The notes: a model not told the origin generated them from the sequence alone. 35,889 bases of DNA from Desulfovibrio sp. (GCA_009773975.1 VSMX01000001.1:1-35889), one strand, 5' to 3'. Positions 1 to 8,183 are shown, counted from the first letter of the stretch. Numbers and translations are program-made.

Positions 1-217
1 GTTCCTTGCGCACCGGGAATATTGCCGCGTTGGAGCGTCCGGGAGCAAGAAACAGGAAACGGCTTGCCATGGCCTTTATTTATCCTGTCCTGCCCCGTAT
101 TGCAAGAAAGGGATGGCAACTTTACGAAAAAACAAAAACAGGATAAAAAATTTTTTGTCCGGGCTTGAAAATGCGCGAAAGCCCCCACTAATCAATGGTT
201 CCAGGCTGGTTGTGATT

Positions 218-1237
218 ATGAAGCAGGTTCGAGGCATACTTGGCGCGCCTTTTTTTCTGACTCTTCTGGCGGCTGCGTTTTGCATCTGGGTTGCCCTGGG
301 CAATGACGTGAATTTTTGTGCGACCACAGGCTGCACGCTTTACGAGGATTTTTCATTTTTCGGGATTTCCCTGTGGTGGATAGGGGCCGGCGCCTTTGGC
401 GTCCTTGCGCTGGCCGCGCTTTTTGGCCTGGCCCGGCCCGGCGCCTGGCTGGCGGCCCTGATGGTGCTTGCCGATTGCGGCTTTTTGCTGCTCATGGCCC
501 TGACCGCGCCCTGCGTGAGCTGCCTTGCGGCCGCGGCCTTTTTTGCCGGCGCTTATTTGCTTTTCAGGCGCGGCGCGAGGGAACGCAGCCACCAGAAAGG
601 CGTTGCCGGAAAACGCCATTCCGTTCTGCTCTGGGTCTGGCTTGCGCTGTTTGTGGTCAACCTGGGCGCCGTGGCCAGGTCGCAGCTTGATGTCTGGCCA
701 ATCCTGGATGAAGGCGGCGACGCCAAGACAAGAATGTTCTTTTCACCCGCCTGCCCCCATTGCGTGGAAGGCATCAACGCGCTTTCCGGCAGGCTGGGCG
801 TGGCCTTCTACCCTGTTGCCGACAACGACAGCGACATTTACCGCATAGCCAGGATGAAAGAACTGCTTGGCGAAGGCATGAGCATGGCCGAAGCCCTGGC
901 CCAGTCGGCGGAATATGAAATCCCGGCATTAATTGGCCAGTTCTCGCCAAGCCTGCTAATTCTGCGGCTGCATCTTTTGCGCAACAAGGCCCACATTTTC
1001 GCCTCAAATTCACGGGGCGTGCCGTTTTTTGAGGAACGGGGCCTGCCTGCCGGCCTGAAAACCAGGATAAACGCCCGCGAGCGCAAAACCAGCATCCTGG
1101 ACATTCCAAAACAGGATGCGCCAATAAACCGCGATCCAACCTTGCCGATTGACGACGGCACAGGCCAGTGCGCCCCCGGCGCTCCATGCCCCCAGGGGCC
1201 TCAGGCCACAAGGGAGGCCGACTACCACCGCTTCTGA
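218..1237 (+). CDS. VKOR-family disulfide oxidoreductase fused to a thioredoxin-like domain
   Basis: Predicted inner-membrane enzyme that makes disulfide bonds in exported proteins and passes electrons to quinone, a DsbB-like role. From the ATG at 218 the protein has 339 residues. The N-terminal half has four to five hydrophobic segments. It carries the two cysteine pairs expected of bacterial vitamin K epoxide reductase homologues: C34/C39 in the first periplasmic loop, and a CVSC redox centre at C99/C102. After a last membrane span (about 136-152) comes a soluble region with SPACPHC (C179/C182), a thioredoxin/DsbA-type CPHC site, so oxidase and partner are fused. The frame stays open upstream to an ATG at 113, but that extension is Lys/Asn-rich and precedes the first membrane helix, so I prefer 218. 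No strong ribosome site is visible at either start. The tail from about residue 290 is low complexity and holds a further Cys pair (CAPGAPC). Convergent with the PilZ gene, 36 bp away. Confidence 0.82.
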   Translation: MKQVRGILGAPFFLTLLAAAFCIWVALGNDVNFCATTGCTLYEDFSFFGISLWWIGAGAFGVLALAALFGLARPGAWLAALMVLADCGFLLLMALTAPCVSCLAAAAFFAGAYLLFRRGARERSHQKGVAGKRHSVLLWVWLALFVVNLGAVARSQLDVWPILDEGGDAKTRMFFSPACPHCVEGINALSGRLGVAFYPVADNDSDIYRIARMKELLGEGMSMAEALAQSAEYEIPALIGQFSPSLLILRLHLLRNKAHIFASNSRGVPFFEERGLPAGLKTRINARERKTSILDIPKQDAPINRDPTLPIDDGTGQCAPGAPCPQGPQATREADYHRF

Positions 1238-1273
1238 CGCGCTTGCGTATCTGGAAAAATAATGCCCCGGGGA

Positions 1274-2125
1274 TTACGCTTTTTCCCTGTAAAAGTTGTT
1301 GAGCCACTGGCTTATTTCATTGAGGGCCGCGTTCTGGCGTATTTGGCTGTCCTGGCTGTTCCTGCTGAGCAGAAAACTCAGGCGCAAGGTAAACCTGCGC
1401 TGTTCGATGCTGTAATTCGAGCCGACGCAGCCGCAGATAATATAGGTGTCCAGCACCTCGCCCGGAACAATATTCAGCCCCAGGCGCAGAAGAAAGGTTT
1501 TTTGATCAACATTGGCCAGTTCCTCGAGGTAATCGGTTTTTTCAATGATCACCCGGGCGCCCCCGGCCGAAATATTAACTATCCGCAGGGATGAGGGCAT
1601 CCCCGGGTTGCAGGTGAAATCCGGGTCCCTGGCGACAAACTGGCCGCCCTGGACTCCATCCATGATCCAGAGCGCGGCATCCGCAAGCATGCCCGAAAAA
1701 ACGCGATAGCGCTCGTGGCTTCTCAGTTCGCGCCTGATATAGGAGCGCGGCATGGCAATCGCCACCTTGCGCGTCACGTCCTCCTCATCCGGAAAACACT
1801 CGGCAATGCTGCTTTTGCATAAAAAGCCGTTCTGTTTTGGATCCCTGACAAAATGCAGCTTTTCCATGGCGGCCGGCGGCAGCTTAAGATAGATATAGCA
1901 CTTTTCCTGATTGAAGACAGAAGCCGCCTGCGAATCATCCAGCTTGAGCATCACCCTGTTTTTGCGGATTGAGCTTACATGGCAGTTCAGGTTGCGCAAA
2001 ACGCGATTCCTGTCCACATAGCTGAGATTTACAGGACAGCCCAGACGGCCTGCCGCCACAAGCACTTCTTCAACAGAAGCATCCCCATGGCGGAACACTT
2101 TGCGGATACGTTCTCTCAATGACAT
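1274..2125 (-). CDS. PilZ-domain protein (YcgR-like, c-di-GMP receptor)
   Basis: A 283-residue soluble protein. The C-terminal half carries the two PilZ signatures: an arginine cluster around R131-R141 (RRELRSHERYR, containing RxxxR) and NISAGG at 184-189, matching the (D/N)xSxxG motif. These residues wrap around c-di-GMP in characterised PilZ domains, so binding is expected. Residues about 30-125 form a preceding beta-rich region, as in YcgR-like proteins, which brake flagella or control exopolysaccharide. The sequence does not say which output this one has. The gene lies 27 bp downstream of alr on the same strand and is probably the last gene of that transcript. A c-di-GMP receptor in the same window as a giant RTX adhesin is suggestive, but they are 27 kb apart and no link is shown. 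Confidence 0.8.
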   Translation of the reverse strand: MSLRERIRKVFRHGDASVEEVLVAAGRLGCPVNLSYVDRNRVLRNLNCHVSSIRKNRVMLKLDDSQAASVFNQEKCYIYLKLPPAAMEKLHFVRDPKQNGFLCKSSIAECFPDEEDVTRKVAIAMPRSYIRRELRSHERYRVFSGMLADAALWIMDGVQGGQFVARDPDFTCNPGMPSSLRIVNISAGGARVIIEKTDYLEELANVDQKTFLLRLGLNIVPGEVLDTYIICGCVGSNYSIEQRRFTLRLSFLLSRNSQDSQIRQNAALNEISQWLNNFYREKA

Positions 2126-2152
2126 GCCGGGGAACCCTTTATGACAGGATTT

Positions 2153-3277
2153 TCAATTGTTCTCGTATTCACGCAGGTTAAGCGAGCCCATAAGGCAAAG
2201 AAGCTCGTAGGGAACAGTATCCAGCTTCATGGCCAGTTCCCAGGCATCGACCGGGGAAGTTTCCGCAGCGGCAGGCCCGCCCAGCGGCCAGGCAAGCTCG
2301 CCGGGGGCGGCATCCGGCATGGAGCTGACATCAAGCATGCACATGCTCATGCAAATGCGGCCAATCTGCGGCACACGCCGGCCGCGCACCAGCATGTCGC
2401 AGCGGCCGGAAAGGCCACGCGCCAGGCCCTGGCTGTAGCCGCAGGAAACCACAGCCACATCCATGTCCCGCAGCGCCCTGAAAATACGCCCGTATGAGAC
2501 GCTCTGGCCCTTTGCCAGACGTTTTACCTGCAGGATCGGGGTGGAAATCGACATGGCCCATTCCAGGCCCGCGCCCGCGTTTTCGCGGGAAGTGCCAAAA
2601 AACGGGTTGCCGCCATAAATCGCCAGCCCGGGGCGCAGCACATCATAAGCCGCATCCGGCAGCCCAAGGGCCGCCGCCGAATTGCCAAGCGAGCGCCCGA
2701 TGGCGGGAAATATCTGCGCGAGGGCCCTTGCGAAATCCTCAAACGCCGCCATCTGGCCAGCCGCATATTCCGCGTCTTCCGGCATATCGGAACTTGCAAA
2801 ATGCGAGACAGCCATTACAGGCTTCAAATTTGACGAATTGCGGATTTTCTCGGCAATGGCCGGAATGTCGTCCTTTCCAAAACCGAGACGCCCCATACCG
2901 CTGTCGCACTTGATGGCTATTTCAAGATTATGGGGACAGGCCGCGCCCATTTCCAGGTTTTTGAAATCATTGACCAGGGGCAAAAGCCCGTAAAGCGCGG
3001 CCGTTTCCCAGTCATCTGGCGTGCGGCAGCCTGTCAGAAGCAGAAGCCGCTGGCCAAAACCGGCGTTGCGCAGCTCCTCGCCCTCGCTCGCGCCGCCAAT
3101 GGCAAAGCTGCGCGCGCCCGCCTCATCGAGAATACCCGCGACTGGTAAAAGCCCGTGGCCGTATGCATCTGACTTGATGACCGGCATGAGGGCGCCTGGC
3201 GCGCCCAAACGCTGAAAATTGCGCTTGATGGCGGCGAGGTTGACATGGCAGCGGGTGGGGGAAAAAGAAACAGGCAT
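2153..3277 (-). CDS. alr: Alanine racemase
   Basis: PLP-dependent enzyme that interconverts L- and D-alanine for peptidoglycan. The 374 residues match the family's usual 360-390. K35 in VIKSDAYGHG is the Schiff-base lysine and Y262 in VSYG the second catalytic base. KCDSGMGRLGF (about 123-133), RPGLAIYGG (215-223) and DTVPYELLCLMG (353-364) are further family blocks. The start at 3277 is set by a GGAG five bases upstream; the longer open frame to 3382 adds no homologous sequence. One oddity: the block normally read as GR(V/I)xMDQ/MDM is GRICMSM here (S311), replacing an aspartate that lines the active-site entrance in most family members. Middle gene of a leftward set, 74 bp after the SnoaL-like gene and 27 bp before the PilZ gene. 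Confidence 0.93.
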   Translation of the reverse strand: MPVSFSPTRCHVNLAAIKRNFQRLGAPGALMPVIKSDAYGHGLLPVAGILDEAGARSFAIGGASEGEELRNAGFGQRLLLLTGCRTPDDWETAALYGLLPLVNDFKNLEMGAACPHNLEIAIKCDSGMGRLGFGKDDIPAIAEKIRNSSNLKPVMAVSHFASSDMPEDAEYAAGQMAAFEDFARALAQIFPAIGRSLGNSAAALGLPDAAYDVLRPGLAIYGGNPFFGTSRENAGAGLEWAMSISTPILQVKRLAKGQSVSYGRIFRALRDMDVAVVSCGYSQGLARGLSGRCDMLVRGRRVPQIGRICMSMCMLDVSSMPDAAPGELAWPLGGPAAAETSPVDAWELAMKLDTVPYELLCLMGSLNLREYENN

Positions 3278-3351
3278 AGGGACTCCGAAGTGCGTGGCGT
3301 GGTTTTCAGTATATGAACAGGATGCCGGACAGGCAGGCACCAGAAAGTTTG

Positions 3352-3813
3352 CTACTTGAGTTTGCAGTTGCCGTCCATGCATTCGCTTGTGGGCAGAACG
3401 GGCGTGGCCTGGAAAAGCGCGACCTGTTCGGTGCCGCGGTTGTTGGCCAGCACCAGGGTATAGCGCATAAGGCCCTGGGGGGTCTTTCTTTCAAATTTGC
3501 CATCGAAAATGCCGTTTCCGGTCAGGATTGTGGTTTCGCCAAGGCTTGTTTCGCGAACGTTGCGCAGGGCCATATGCTCGACCACGAATTTCTTGTCCCT
3601 TACTTCCTGGATAAAGTGTTCCTTGTCGCGGATATGGCCGTTTGAGCCAATGTACCAGAAGTTTGGCGCGAGGAGCTTTTCCAGGGCGTCCGCGTCGCCT
3701 GTCATCAGGGCATGGGTGTACAATTCCGCCGTGCTGGCCTTGCCAAAAGCCGCGCCGCCGGCAAGCAGGCAAAGAAGGACGGCAGCCAGAGAAATAATCT
3801 GCAACTTTTTCAT
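3352..3813 (-). CDS. Secreted SnoaL/DUF4440-like (NTF2-fold) protein
   Basis: A 153-residue protein starting at the ATG at 3813, with an AAAGGGA ribosome site before it. Residues 1-24 form a typical signal peptide (MKK, then a Leu/Ala-rich core ending near AAFG). There is no lipobox cysteine, so a soluble periplasmic product is likely. The mature part, with TAELYTHALMTGDADALEKLL, FWYIGSNGHIRDKEHFI and a final LVLANNRGTEQVALFQAT strand, has the length and pattern of NTF2-like proteins of the SnoaL/DUF4440 group. These often bind small ligands, but no function can be read from the sequence. Two cysteines near the C-terminus (CMDGNC) could form a disulfide. The gene precedes alr by 74 bp on the same strand and is divergent from the cysK-like gene across a 152-bp spacer that must hold both promoters. 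Confidence 0.72.
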   Translation of the reverse strand: MKKLQIISLAAVLLCLLAGGAAFGKASTAELYTHALMTGDADALEKLLAPNFWYIGSNGHIRDKEHFIQEVRDKKFVVEHMALRNVRETSLGETTILTGNGIFDGKFERKTPQGLMRYTLVLANNRGTEQVALFQATPVLPTSECMDGNCKLK

Positions 3814-3965
3814 GATATTCCCTTTTTCCAGATCTTGCTTTAAGGTGTTACCGAAAAGGCGGCGCCCCGATATTCGGCCGGCCGCCCGCGCCATTTTATG
3901 CGCGCGCAGATTAAAAGGCAAATGCCGCATCTGATGGAAACACAGCCGCAAACCGAGGTTTTCCA

Positions 3966-4871
3966 ATGCAATCATCCGTCCTGCAATCCATAGGCAAAAC
4001 TCCGATTTTGAAACTCAAGCTTTCAAAGGATCTGCCCGGCACTGTCTGGCTCAAGCTCGAGAACCAGAATCCCGGCGGCTCCATCAAGGATCGCGTTGCC
4101 TTTCATTGCCTGGAGAGGGCCGTAAAACGCGGGGAGCTCAGGGACAGGATGGTGGCCGCGACAAGCGGCAATCTGGGCATTGGCTGCGCCCTTGTCTGCG
4201 CGGCCTGGGGGCTTGAATGCTTTTTGACCATGCCCGAATCCATGAGCATGGAAAGACGGGCGCTGCTTGCCGGCTATGGGGCGCGCCTTGTGCTGACCCC
4301 GGCAGAGGAGGGAATGGCGGGAGCGGTTGGGCGAGCGGCCGAAATGGCCGAAAAGGAAGGGGCCTGGCTTTTTGACCAGTTTTCCAGCCCGAATGCCGTT
4401 GAAGCCCATTATTATACCACGGGGCGCGAGATCAATCACGACAGTTCCGGCAACATGAACGTGCTTGTGGCCGGGGTTGGTTCCGGCTCGTCCATCACCG
4501 GGGCCGGGCTTTACCTCAAGGAAGTCATCCGGGATTTCAGGGTCATTGCCGTGGAGCCTGCAGAATCGCCCGTCCTTTCGGGCGGCAGGCCGGGGCCGCA
4601 CAAAATCCAGGGCATTGGCGCGGGATTTGTGCCCAAAGTGCTCAATACCGAGATCCTGGACGAGATCCTGACGGTAAAAGGCGATGATGCCATCGACATG
4701 GCCCGCAAGGTCATGAAGCACGAGGGCGTGTGCTGCGGCATATCCAGCGGGGCCAATGTCTTCGCCGCGCTTTCCGTGGCCGGGCGCCCGGAGATGGCCG
4801 GCATGAATATCATTACCTTTGCCTGCGACACGGGCGAGAGGTATCTTTCCACGCCATTGTTTGCCCAATGA
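3966..4871 (+). CDS. cysK: Cysteine synthase-like PLP enzyme (CysK family, variant motifs)
   Basis: A fold-type II PLP enzyme of 301 residues, the usual CysK length, expected to replace a beta substituent on O-acetylserine or a similar substrate with sulfide. K41 in PGGSIKDR is the PLP lysine. The C-terminal block SPVLSGGRPGPHKIQGIGAGFVP (201-223) and CCGISSGAN are typical of CysK/CysM. Two active-site loops differ from the consensus. The substrate loop TSGNTG reads TSGNLG (66-71). The phosphate loop, normally GTGGTITG, reads GSGSSITG (172-179). Family membership is clear, but O-acetylserine sulfhydrylase activity is less certain than the name suggests; a relative acting on another acceptor or donor is possible. 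No cysE or sulfate-assimilation gene is nearby. The 3' end abuts a truncated yjbQ remnant on the opposite strand. Confidence 0.85.
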   Translation: MQSSVLQSIGKTPILKLKLSKDLPGTVWLKLENQNPGGSIKDRVAFHCLERAVKRGELRDRMVAATSGNLGIGCALVCAAWGLECFLTMPESMSMERRALLAGYGARLVLTPAEEGMAGAVGRAAEMAEKEGAWLFDQFSSPNAVEAHYYTTGREINHDSSGNMNVLVAGVGSGSSITGAGLYLKEVIRDFRVIAVEPAESPVLSGGRPGPHKIQGIGAGFVPKVLNTEILDEILTVKGDDAIDMARKVMKHEGVCCGISSGANVFAALSVAGRPEMAGMNIITFACDTGERYLSTPLFAQ

Positions 4872-4887
4872 CGTTTCCTGCCTCGCG

Positions 4888-5010
4888 CAGGCAGAGTCCC
4901 CCGCATTCCGCCAGACGGCCGGCAGCCATTGGAGGATGGGCTTCCCGAATAGCGGCCGTCAGGTCAACCATCTCCTCATGCCTTGTTGTCCGTATTTCCA
5001 GATTGCGCAT
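4888..5010 (-). pseudogene. yjbQ: Truncated N-terminal remnant of yjbQ (secondary thiamine-phosphate synthase family)
   Basis: From an ATG at 5010, preceded by a good GGGAG site, the frame reads MRNLEIRTTRHEEMVDLTAA and continues to GGLCL. As I recall the YjbQ/UPF0047 family, this matches its first 40 or so residues (typically M-[KR]-x-[LI]-x-[IV]-x-T-x-x-[RK]-x-[ED]-[ED]-[ML]-VD-[IL]-T, later G-[LV]-C-L). The next expected segment, with the conserved PHTTA histidine, is missing. The frame instead runs antisense into the end of the cysK-like gene and stops at 4813. The family is normally 130-140 residues, so about two thirds is gone and the product cannot be active. It lies 68 bp downstream of the prenyl synthase on the same strand, as a former last gene of that operon would. 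Confidence 0.5.
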
Positions 5011-5078
5011 ATTTTCTCCCGCAGGGGCAAAAAAAGAATTAAAAACCTCGCCCCCAAACCCCGGCATGATGAAAACCG

Positions 5079-6050
5079 CTATTTTTCCCTTGCCCCCACA
5101 TAATCCGCCATCAGCAGGAGGATCTTTCTTTCCGGGCGGTCGGGCAGGCGGCCGGCCGCGTCGCGGGCTTTTTGCAGGTATTCGCCCGCGATTTGCCTGG
5201 CGGCATGGTCAAAGCCCTTTTCCCTTATGCTTTTGGCAATTTCCCCTGCCATTTGCTCGTCAATGGTTCCGTTTGCAAAGGCGCGGTCAAAAGCTTCCCT
5301 TTCGGCATGGCCAAGGCTTTGGCGATAAAGGCGCAGGGGGGGCGTCAATTTGCCTTCCCTGGCGTCGCCTCCCGTGGGCTTGCCTGTCTGCTCCCCTGGC
5401 GCGAAGTCCAGGGCATCGTCAACAATCTGGAAAGCCAGGCCGAGATTCAGGCCAAAATCGTAGGCGGCCCGAACCTCGCCGGGAGAGGCATTGGCCCGCA
5501 AGGCGCCAAGGCGGCAGGATTCGCCAAGCAGGCAGGCCGTCTTGCCATGGGCGATTTGCAGGTATTCAGCTTCTGAAAGGTCAACCCGGCGCATACAGGA
5601 AATTTCCAGGATTTCCCCCGCGGCGGTGCGGCTTGTGGCTTCTGAAAAGCATTGCGAGAGAGCCGGATTGCCGAATTGGGCCACGATGGCATTGGCGCGG
5701 GCCAGCAGAGCATCCCCTGCCAGAATGACGGAAGCGGCATTGAAAACAGTGTGGGCCGCGGGCTGGCCGCGCCGGCTGACGGCATTGTCCAGCACATCGT
5801 CATGCAGCAGCGTGGCTGCGTGCAGCATTTCCATGGTGACGGCCAGGCCGTAAATGTCGTCCCTGTCATGGCCCAGAAGACGCGCCGTGCAGATTGTCAG
5901 AAACGGGCGCAGGCGCTTGCCGCCGGCATTGAGGATATGCCTGACTATTGGCAGGACAGGAGCCGGCAGAGCCTCGCAGGCATCGTCCAGGGCCTTGTTG
6001 ATGGGCGCGAGTTCCGCGGCCAGGCGTGTCTTTAGAATTAATGCTGCCAT
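5079..6050 (-). CDS. ispB: All-trans polyprenyl diphosphate synthase (menaquinone side chain)
   Basis: A 323-residue trans-prenyltransferase that extends farnesyl or geranylgeranyl diphosphate with isopentenyl diphosphate to make the long isoprenoid tail of the quinone. Visible motifs in order: GGKRLRPF (43-50), the first aspartate-rich motif DDVLD (84-88) in LLHDDVLDNA, RRGQPAAH (93-100), GKTACLL (169-175), and the second motif DDALD (211-215) in QIVDDALDF. The residues before the first motif that set chain length are small (Ala/Thr), consistent with a long-chain product. Whether that is hepta-, octa- or nonaprenyl cannot be read, so the symbol is by family. Third gene of the dehydrogenase-mqnB-prenyl synthase operon, only 6 bp after mqnB, which supports a menaquinone role. 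Confidence 0.9.
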   Translation of the reverse strand: MAALILKTRLAAELAPINKALDDACEALPAPVLPIVRHILNAGGKRLRPFLTICTARLLGHDRDDIYGLAVTMEMLHAATLLHDDVLDNAVSRRGQPAAHTVFNAASVILAGDALLARANAIVAQFGNPALSQCFSEATSRTAAGEILEISCMRRVDLSEAEYLQIAHGKTACLLGESCRLGALRANASPGEVRAAYDFGLNLGLAFQIVDDALDFAPGEQTGKPTGGDAREGKLTPPLRLYRQSLGHAEREAFDRAFANGTIDEQMAGEIAKSIREKGFDHAARQIAGEYLQKARDAAGRLPDRPERKILLLMADYVGAREK

Positions 6051-6056
6051 GTTTTT

Positions 6057-6794
6057 TCAGATCAGGTTCAATTGCGGCAAAATTATCCCAAGGCTTTTCA
6101 GGGCGCCGGAAAAATCCTTTTCATCTCTGGAACGCGGCCCGATTTTATTGGATACCGAACGTATTTCCACGCAGGGCGCTCCGGCGCGCAAGCAGGCAAA
6201 GGCCACGGAAAAGCCTTCCATGTTTTCAAGGTCGGCATGATAAAGGCTTTCCAGCTGCCTGGCCCTTGCAAAGCTGGCCGTAACCCCGGCCACGCTCAGG
6301 GATTTGCAGGGCGGAAATTCCTCTTCCATTTTCTGCAGCCATCTGGAATCGGAATTCAGGGACGAGAGGTCAGCCAGTTCGACGCGATCGTAAACGGCCT
6401 CGTTTTCGGATCTTTTCCATTGCGGGTAATGAAAGGCCCTGGCCACCACGTTTGCGCCGTCGTTGAGGCCGTATTCCGGCCAGATTTCCTCCCTGACCAG
6501 ATATAATTTGCGCAGGGGGCGTTTTTCAAGATCAAACGCGCCTGCCAGGCCGGCCAAAAGACAAAGCTCGACCTTCCAGGGATGGCCAAAAACCTCGCTG
6601 GAACTGGTAAGGCCAAAGCAGTAACCGGTGGCCATGGCGGCATTCGCCGGCCCTATTCCAGTCGCGTAAAACAGAACGTCCCTGCCCTTGAGATTGGCGG
6701 GATAGGGGCGCATCTCCCGAATATCGCCAGGTAAAATTCCCGGCGCCAGGGCCAGGAGCTCTTCCGGCGTAGGCGCAAGAATCAAAAGAGCCAA
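6057..6794 (-). CDS. mqnB: Futalosine hydrolase
   Basis: Nucleosidase of the futalosine (MqnA-D) route to menaquinone. It cleaves futalosine to dehypoxanthinyl futalosine and hypoxanthine. The 245-residue protein has the nucleoside phosphorylase/MTAN fold signatures: an early ATGIGPANAAMATG block, ENMEGFSVAFA with the ribose-binding MEG, and EIRSVSNKIGPRSRDEKDFSGAL near the end, where most relatives have RDxxxW. The start is a TTG at 6794, supported by GGAGG nine bases upstream and by reaching straight into the first beta strand (LLILAPTPEEL). It begins 3 bp after the nucleotide-sugar dehydrogenase stop and ends 6 bp before the prenyl synthase, so the three are surely co-transcribed. Other mqn genes are not in the window. 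Confidence 0.9.
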   Translation of the reverse strand: MALLILAPTPEELLALAPGILPGDIREMRPYPANLKGRDVLFYATGIGPANAAMATGYCFGLTSSSEVFGHPWKVELCLLAGLAGAFDLEKRPLRKLYLVREEIWPEYGLNDGANVVARAFHYPQWKRSENEAVYDRVELADLSSLNSDSRWLQKMEEEFPPCKSLSVAGVTASFARARQLESLYHADLENMEGFSVAFACLRAGAPCVEIRSVSNKIGPRSRDEKDFSGALKSLGIILPQLNLI

Positions 6795-6797
6795 GCC

Positions 6798-8111
6798 TTA
6801 CAGCCTCCAATAGGATATGCCCGCATCGCGCATGGCATCCCTGTCGAAAAAACCCTTGACGTCAACGACGACGCCTTTTGCCGGATCCGCGAAAAAGCCC
6901 CTGATTTTTTCAGGATCAAGCGCGGAATATGCCTTGTGCCCGACGGCCAGCACAAGGGCGTCCAGATCGCGCAGGGCATCCAGCGGCAAAAGCTTCTGGC
7001 CGTATTCGGCTTCCGCTTCCGCGGCGTCGGCTTCCGCGTCGTGCACCAGCACTTCGCAGCCGTAGTCCTCAAGCTCGCGAATCACGTCAACAACGCGGCT
7101 ATTGCGCAAATCCGGCACATTTTCCTTGAAAGTAAAGCCGAGAATGCCCACGCGCGCGCCATTTACGCGGCTGTCCTGGCGGATGAGCCGCTTTACCGCG
7201 CATTCGGCCACATATTTGCCCATATTGTCATTCACCTGCCGCCCGGCAAGAATGACCTGGGGGTGAAAGCCAAGTTCCTCGGCCTTGAACGTAAGGTAGT
7301 AGGGATCGACCCCGATGCAATGGCCGCCCACAAGACCGGGCCTGAAATGCAGGAAGTTCCATTTGCTGCCGGCCGCCTCCAGAACGTCCAGCGTGTCTAT
7401 GCCCATTTTCTCGAAGATGATGGCCAGTTCGTTCATCAGGGCGATATTCAGGTCCCGCTGGGTGTTTTCTATGACCTTGGCCGCTTCCGCCACGCGGATT
7501 GCGGGCGCGCGGTGCACGCCGGCCTGGACAATCGAACCATAAATACCGGCCAGAAGATCCAGGGTGGCAGCATCCGAGCCGGAAACAATCTTGACCACGG
7601 TTTTCAGGGTATGCACCCTGTCGCCGGGATTGATTCTTTCCGGCGAATAGCCCACGGTGAAATCGCTGCCGAATTTCAGGCAGGATTCCCTTTCAAGAAT
7701 GGGCACGCAAATTTCTTCCGTCAGGCCGGGATAGACCGTCGATTCATAGACAACCACGCAGCCTTTGGACATATTGGCGCCCACGAGGCGGCTCGCCGAA
7801 ATAACAGGCGTGAGGTCGGGCGTGCGGTGGGCGTCTATGGGCGTGGGCACGGCGATAATGATTACAGCCGCCTGCGCAAGCCTGGCAGGATCATCGGTAT
7901 AGTCGATTTTCGCGCCGGCAAGTTCTTCCGGCAGGGTTTCCCTGGTGTGATCCTCGCCGCGAACAAGCTCTGCAATGCGTTTCGGGTTCACATCAAAACC
8001 GGTCACGTCCATGTGCGCGGAAAGGGCCACGGCCAGCGGCAGCCCGACATAACCGAGACCGACGACGGCTATCGGGCGTTTCCTTTCCAGAAGGTCTTCA
8101 AATTTAACCAT
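6798..8111 (-). CDS. UDP-N-acetyl-hexosamine 6-dehydrogenase (TviB/WbpO-type nucleotide sugar dehydrogenase)
   Basis: An NAD-dependent enzyme that oxidises C6 of a UDP-sugar twice to give a UDP-uronate for surface polysaccharide. The 437 residues are typical. The Rossmann motif AVVGLGYVGLP is at 15-25 and ESTVYPGLTEE at 123-133. The middle helix EAAKVIENTQRDLNIALMNE includes K212. The catalytic cysteine is C265 in GGHCIGVDPYYL. The C-terminal domain starts with ILGFTFKENVPDLRNSR. The TENTQRD/GGHCIGVDPYYL wording fits the UDP-GalNAc/UDP-GlcNAc group (TviB, WbpO) better than UDP-glucose dehydrogenase, but substrate is inferred. It heads an operon with two menaquinone genes, an unusual pairing. 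A TTGACG box on the minus strand at 8170-8175 could be its -35 element; no convincing -10 follows. Confidence 0.88.
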   Translation of the reverse strand: MVKFEDLLERKRPIAVVGLGYVGLPLAVALSAHMDVTGFDVNPKRIAELVRGEDHTRETLPEELAGAKIDYTDDPARLAQAAVIIIAVPTPIDAHRTPDLTPVISASRLVGANMSKGCVVVYESTVYPGLTEEICVPILERESCLKFGSDFTVGYSPERINPGDRVHTLKTVVKIVSGSDAATLDLLAGIYGSIVQAGVHRAPAIRVAEAAKVIENTQRDLNIALMNELAIIFEKMGIDTLDVLEAAGSKWNFLHFRPGLVGGHCIGVDPYYLTFKAEELGFHPQVILAGRQVNDNMGKYVAECAVKRLIRQDSRVNGARVGILGFTFKENVPDLRNSRVVDVIRELEDYGCEVLVHDAEADAAEAEAEYGQKLLPLDALRDLDALVLAVGHKAYSALDPEKIRGFFADPAKGVVVDVKGFFDRDAMRDAGISYWRL

Positions 8112-8183
8112 GATTTTGCAGCCATTTAAATTTTTTGTTTTTCTTTTGCTTTACAAAAAAGCTCTTTTGCGTCAACCAGAGGC

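Noticed and set aside
3..143. An open plus-strand frame from the window edge ending at about 143, perhaps a gene's 3' end
   Set aside because: About 46 codons with no recognisable family; another frame is also open from the edge, so neither can be preferred.
6936..8129. A 397-codon plus-strand open frame opposite the nucleotide-sugar dehydrogenase
   Set aside because: The minus strand encodes a full enzyme with all motifs. The antisense product has no recognisable features and is explained by GC-rich codon bias.
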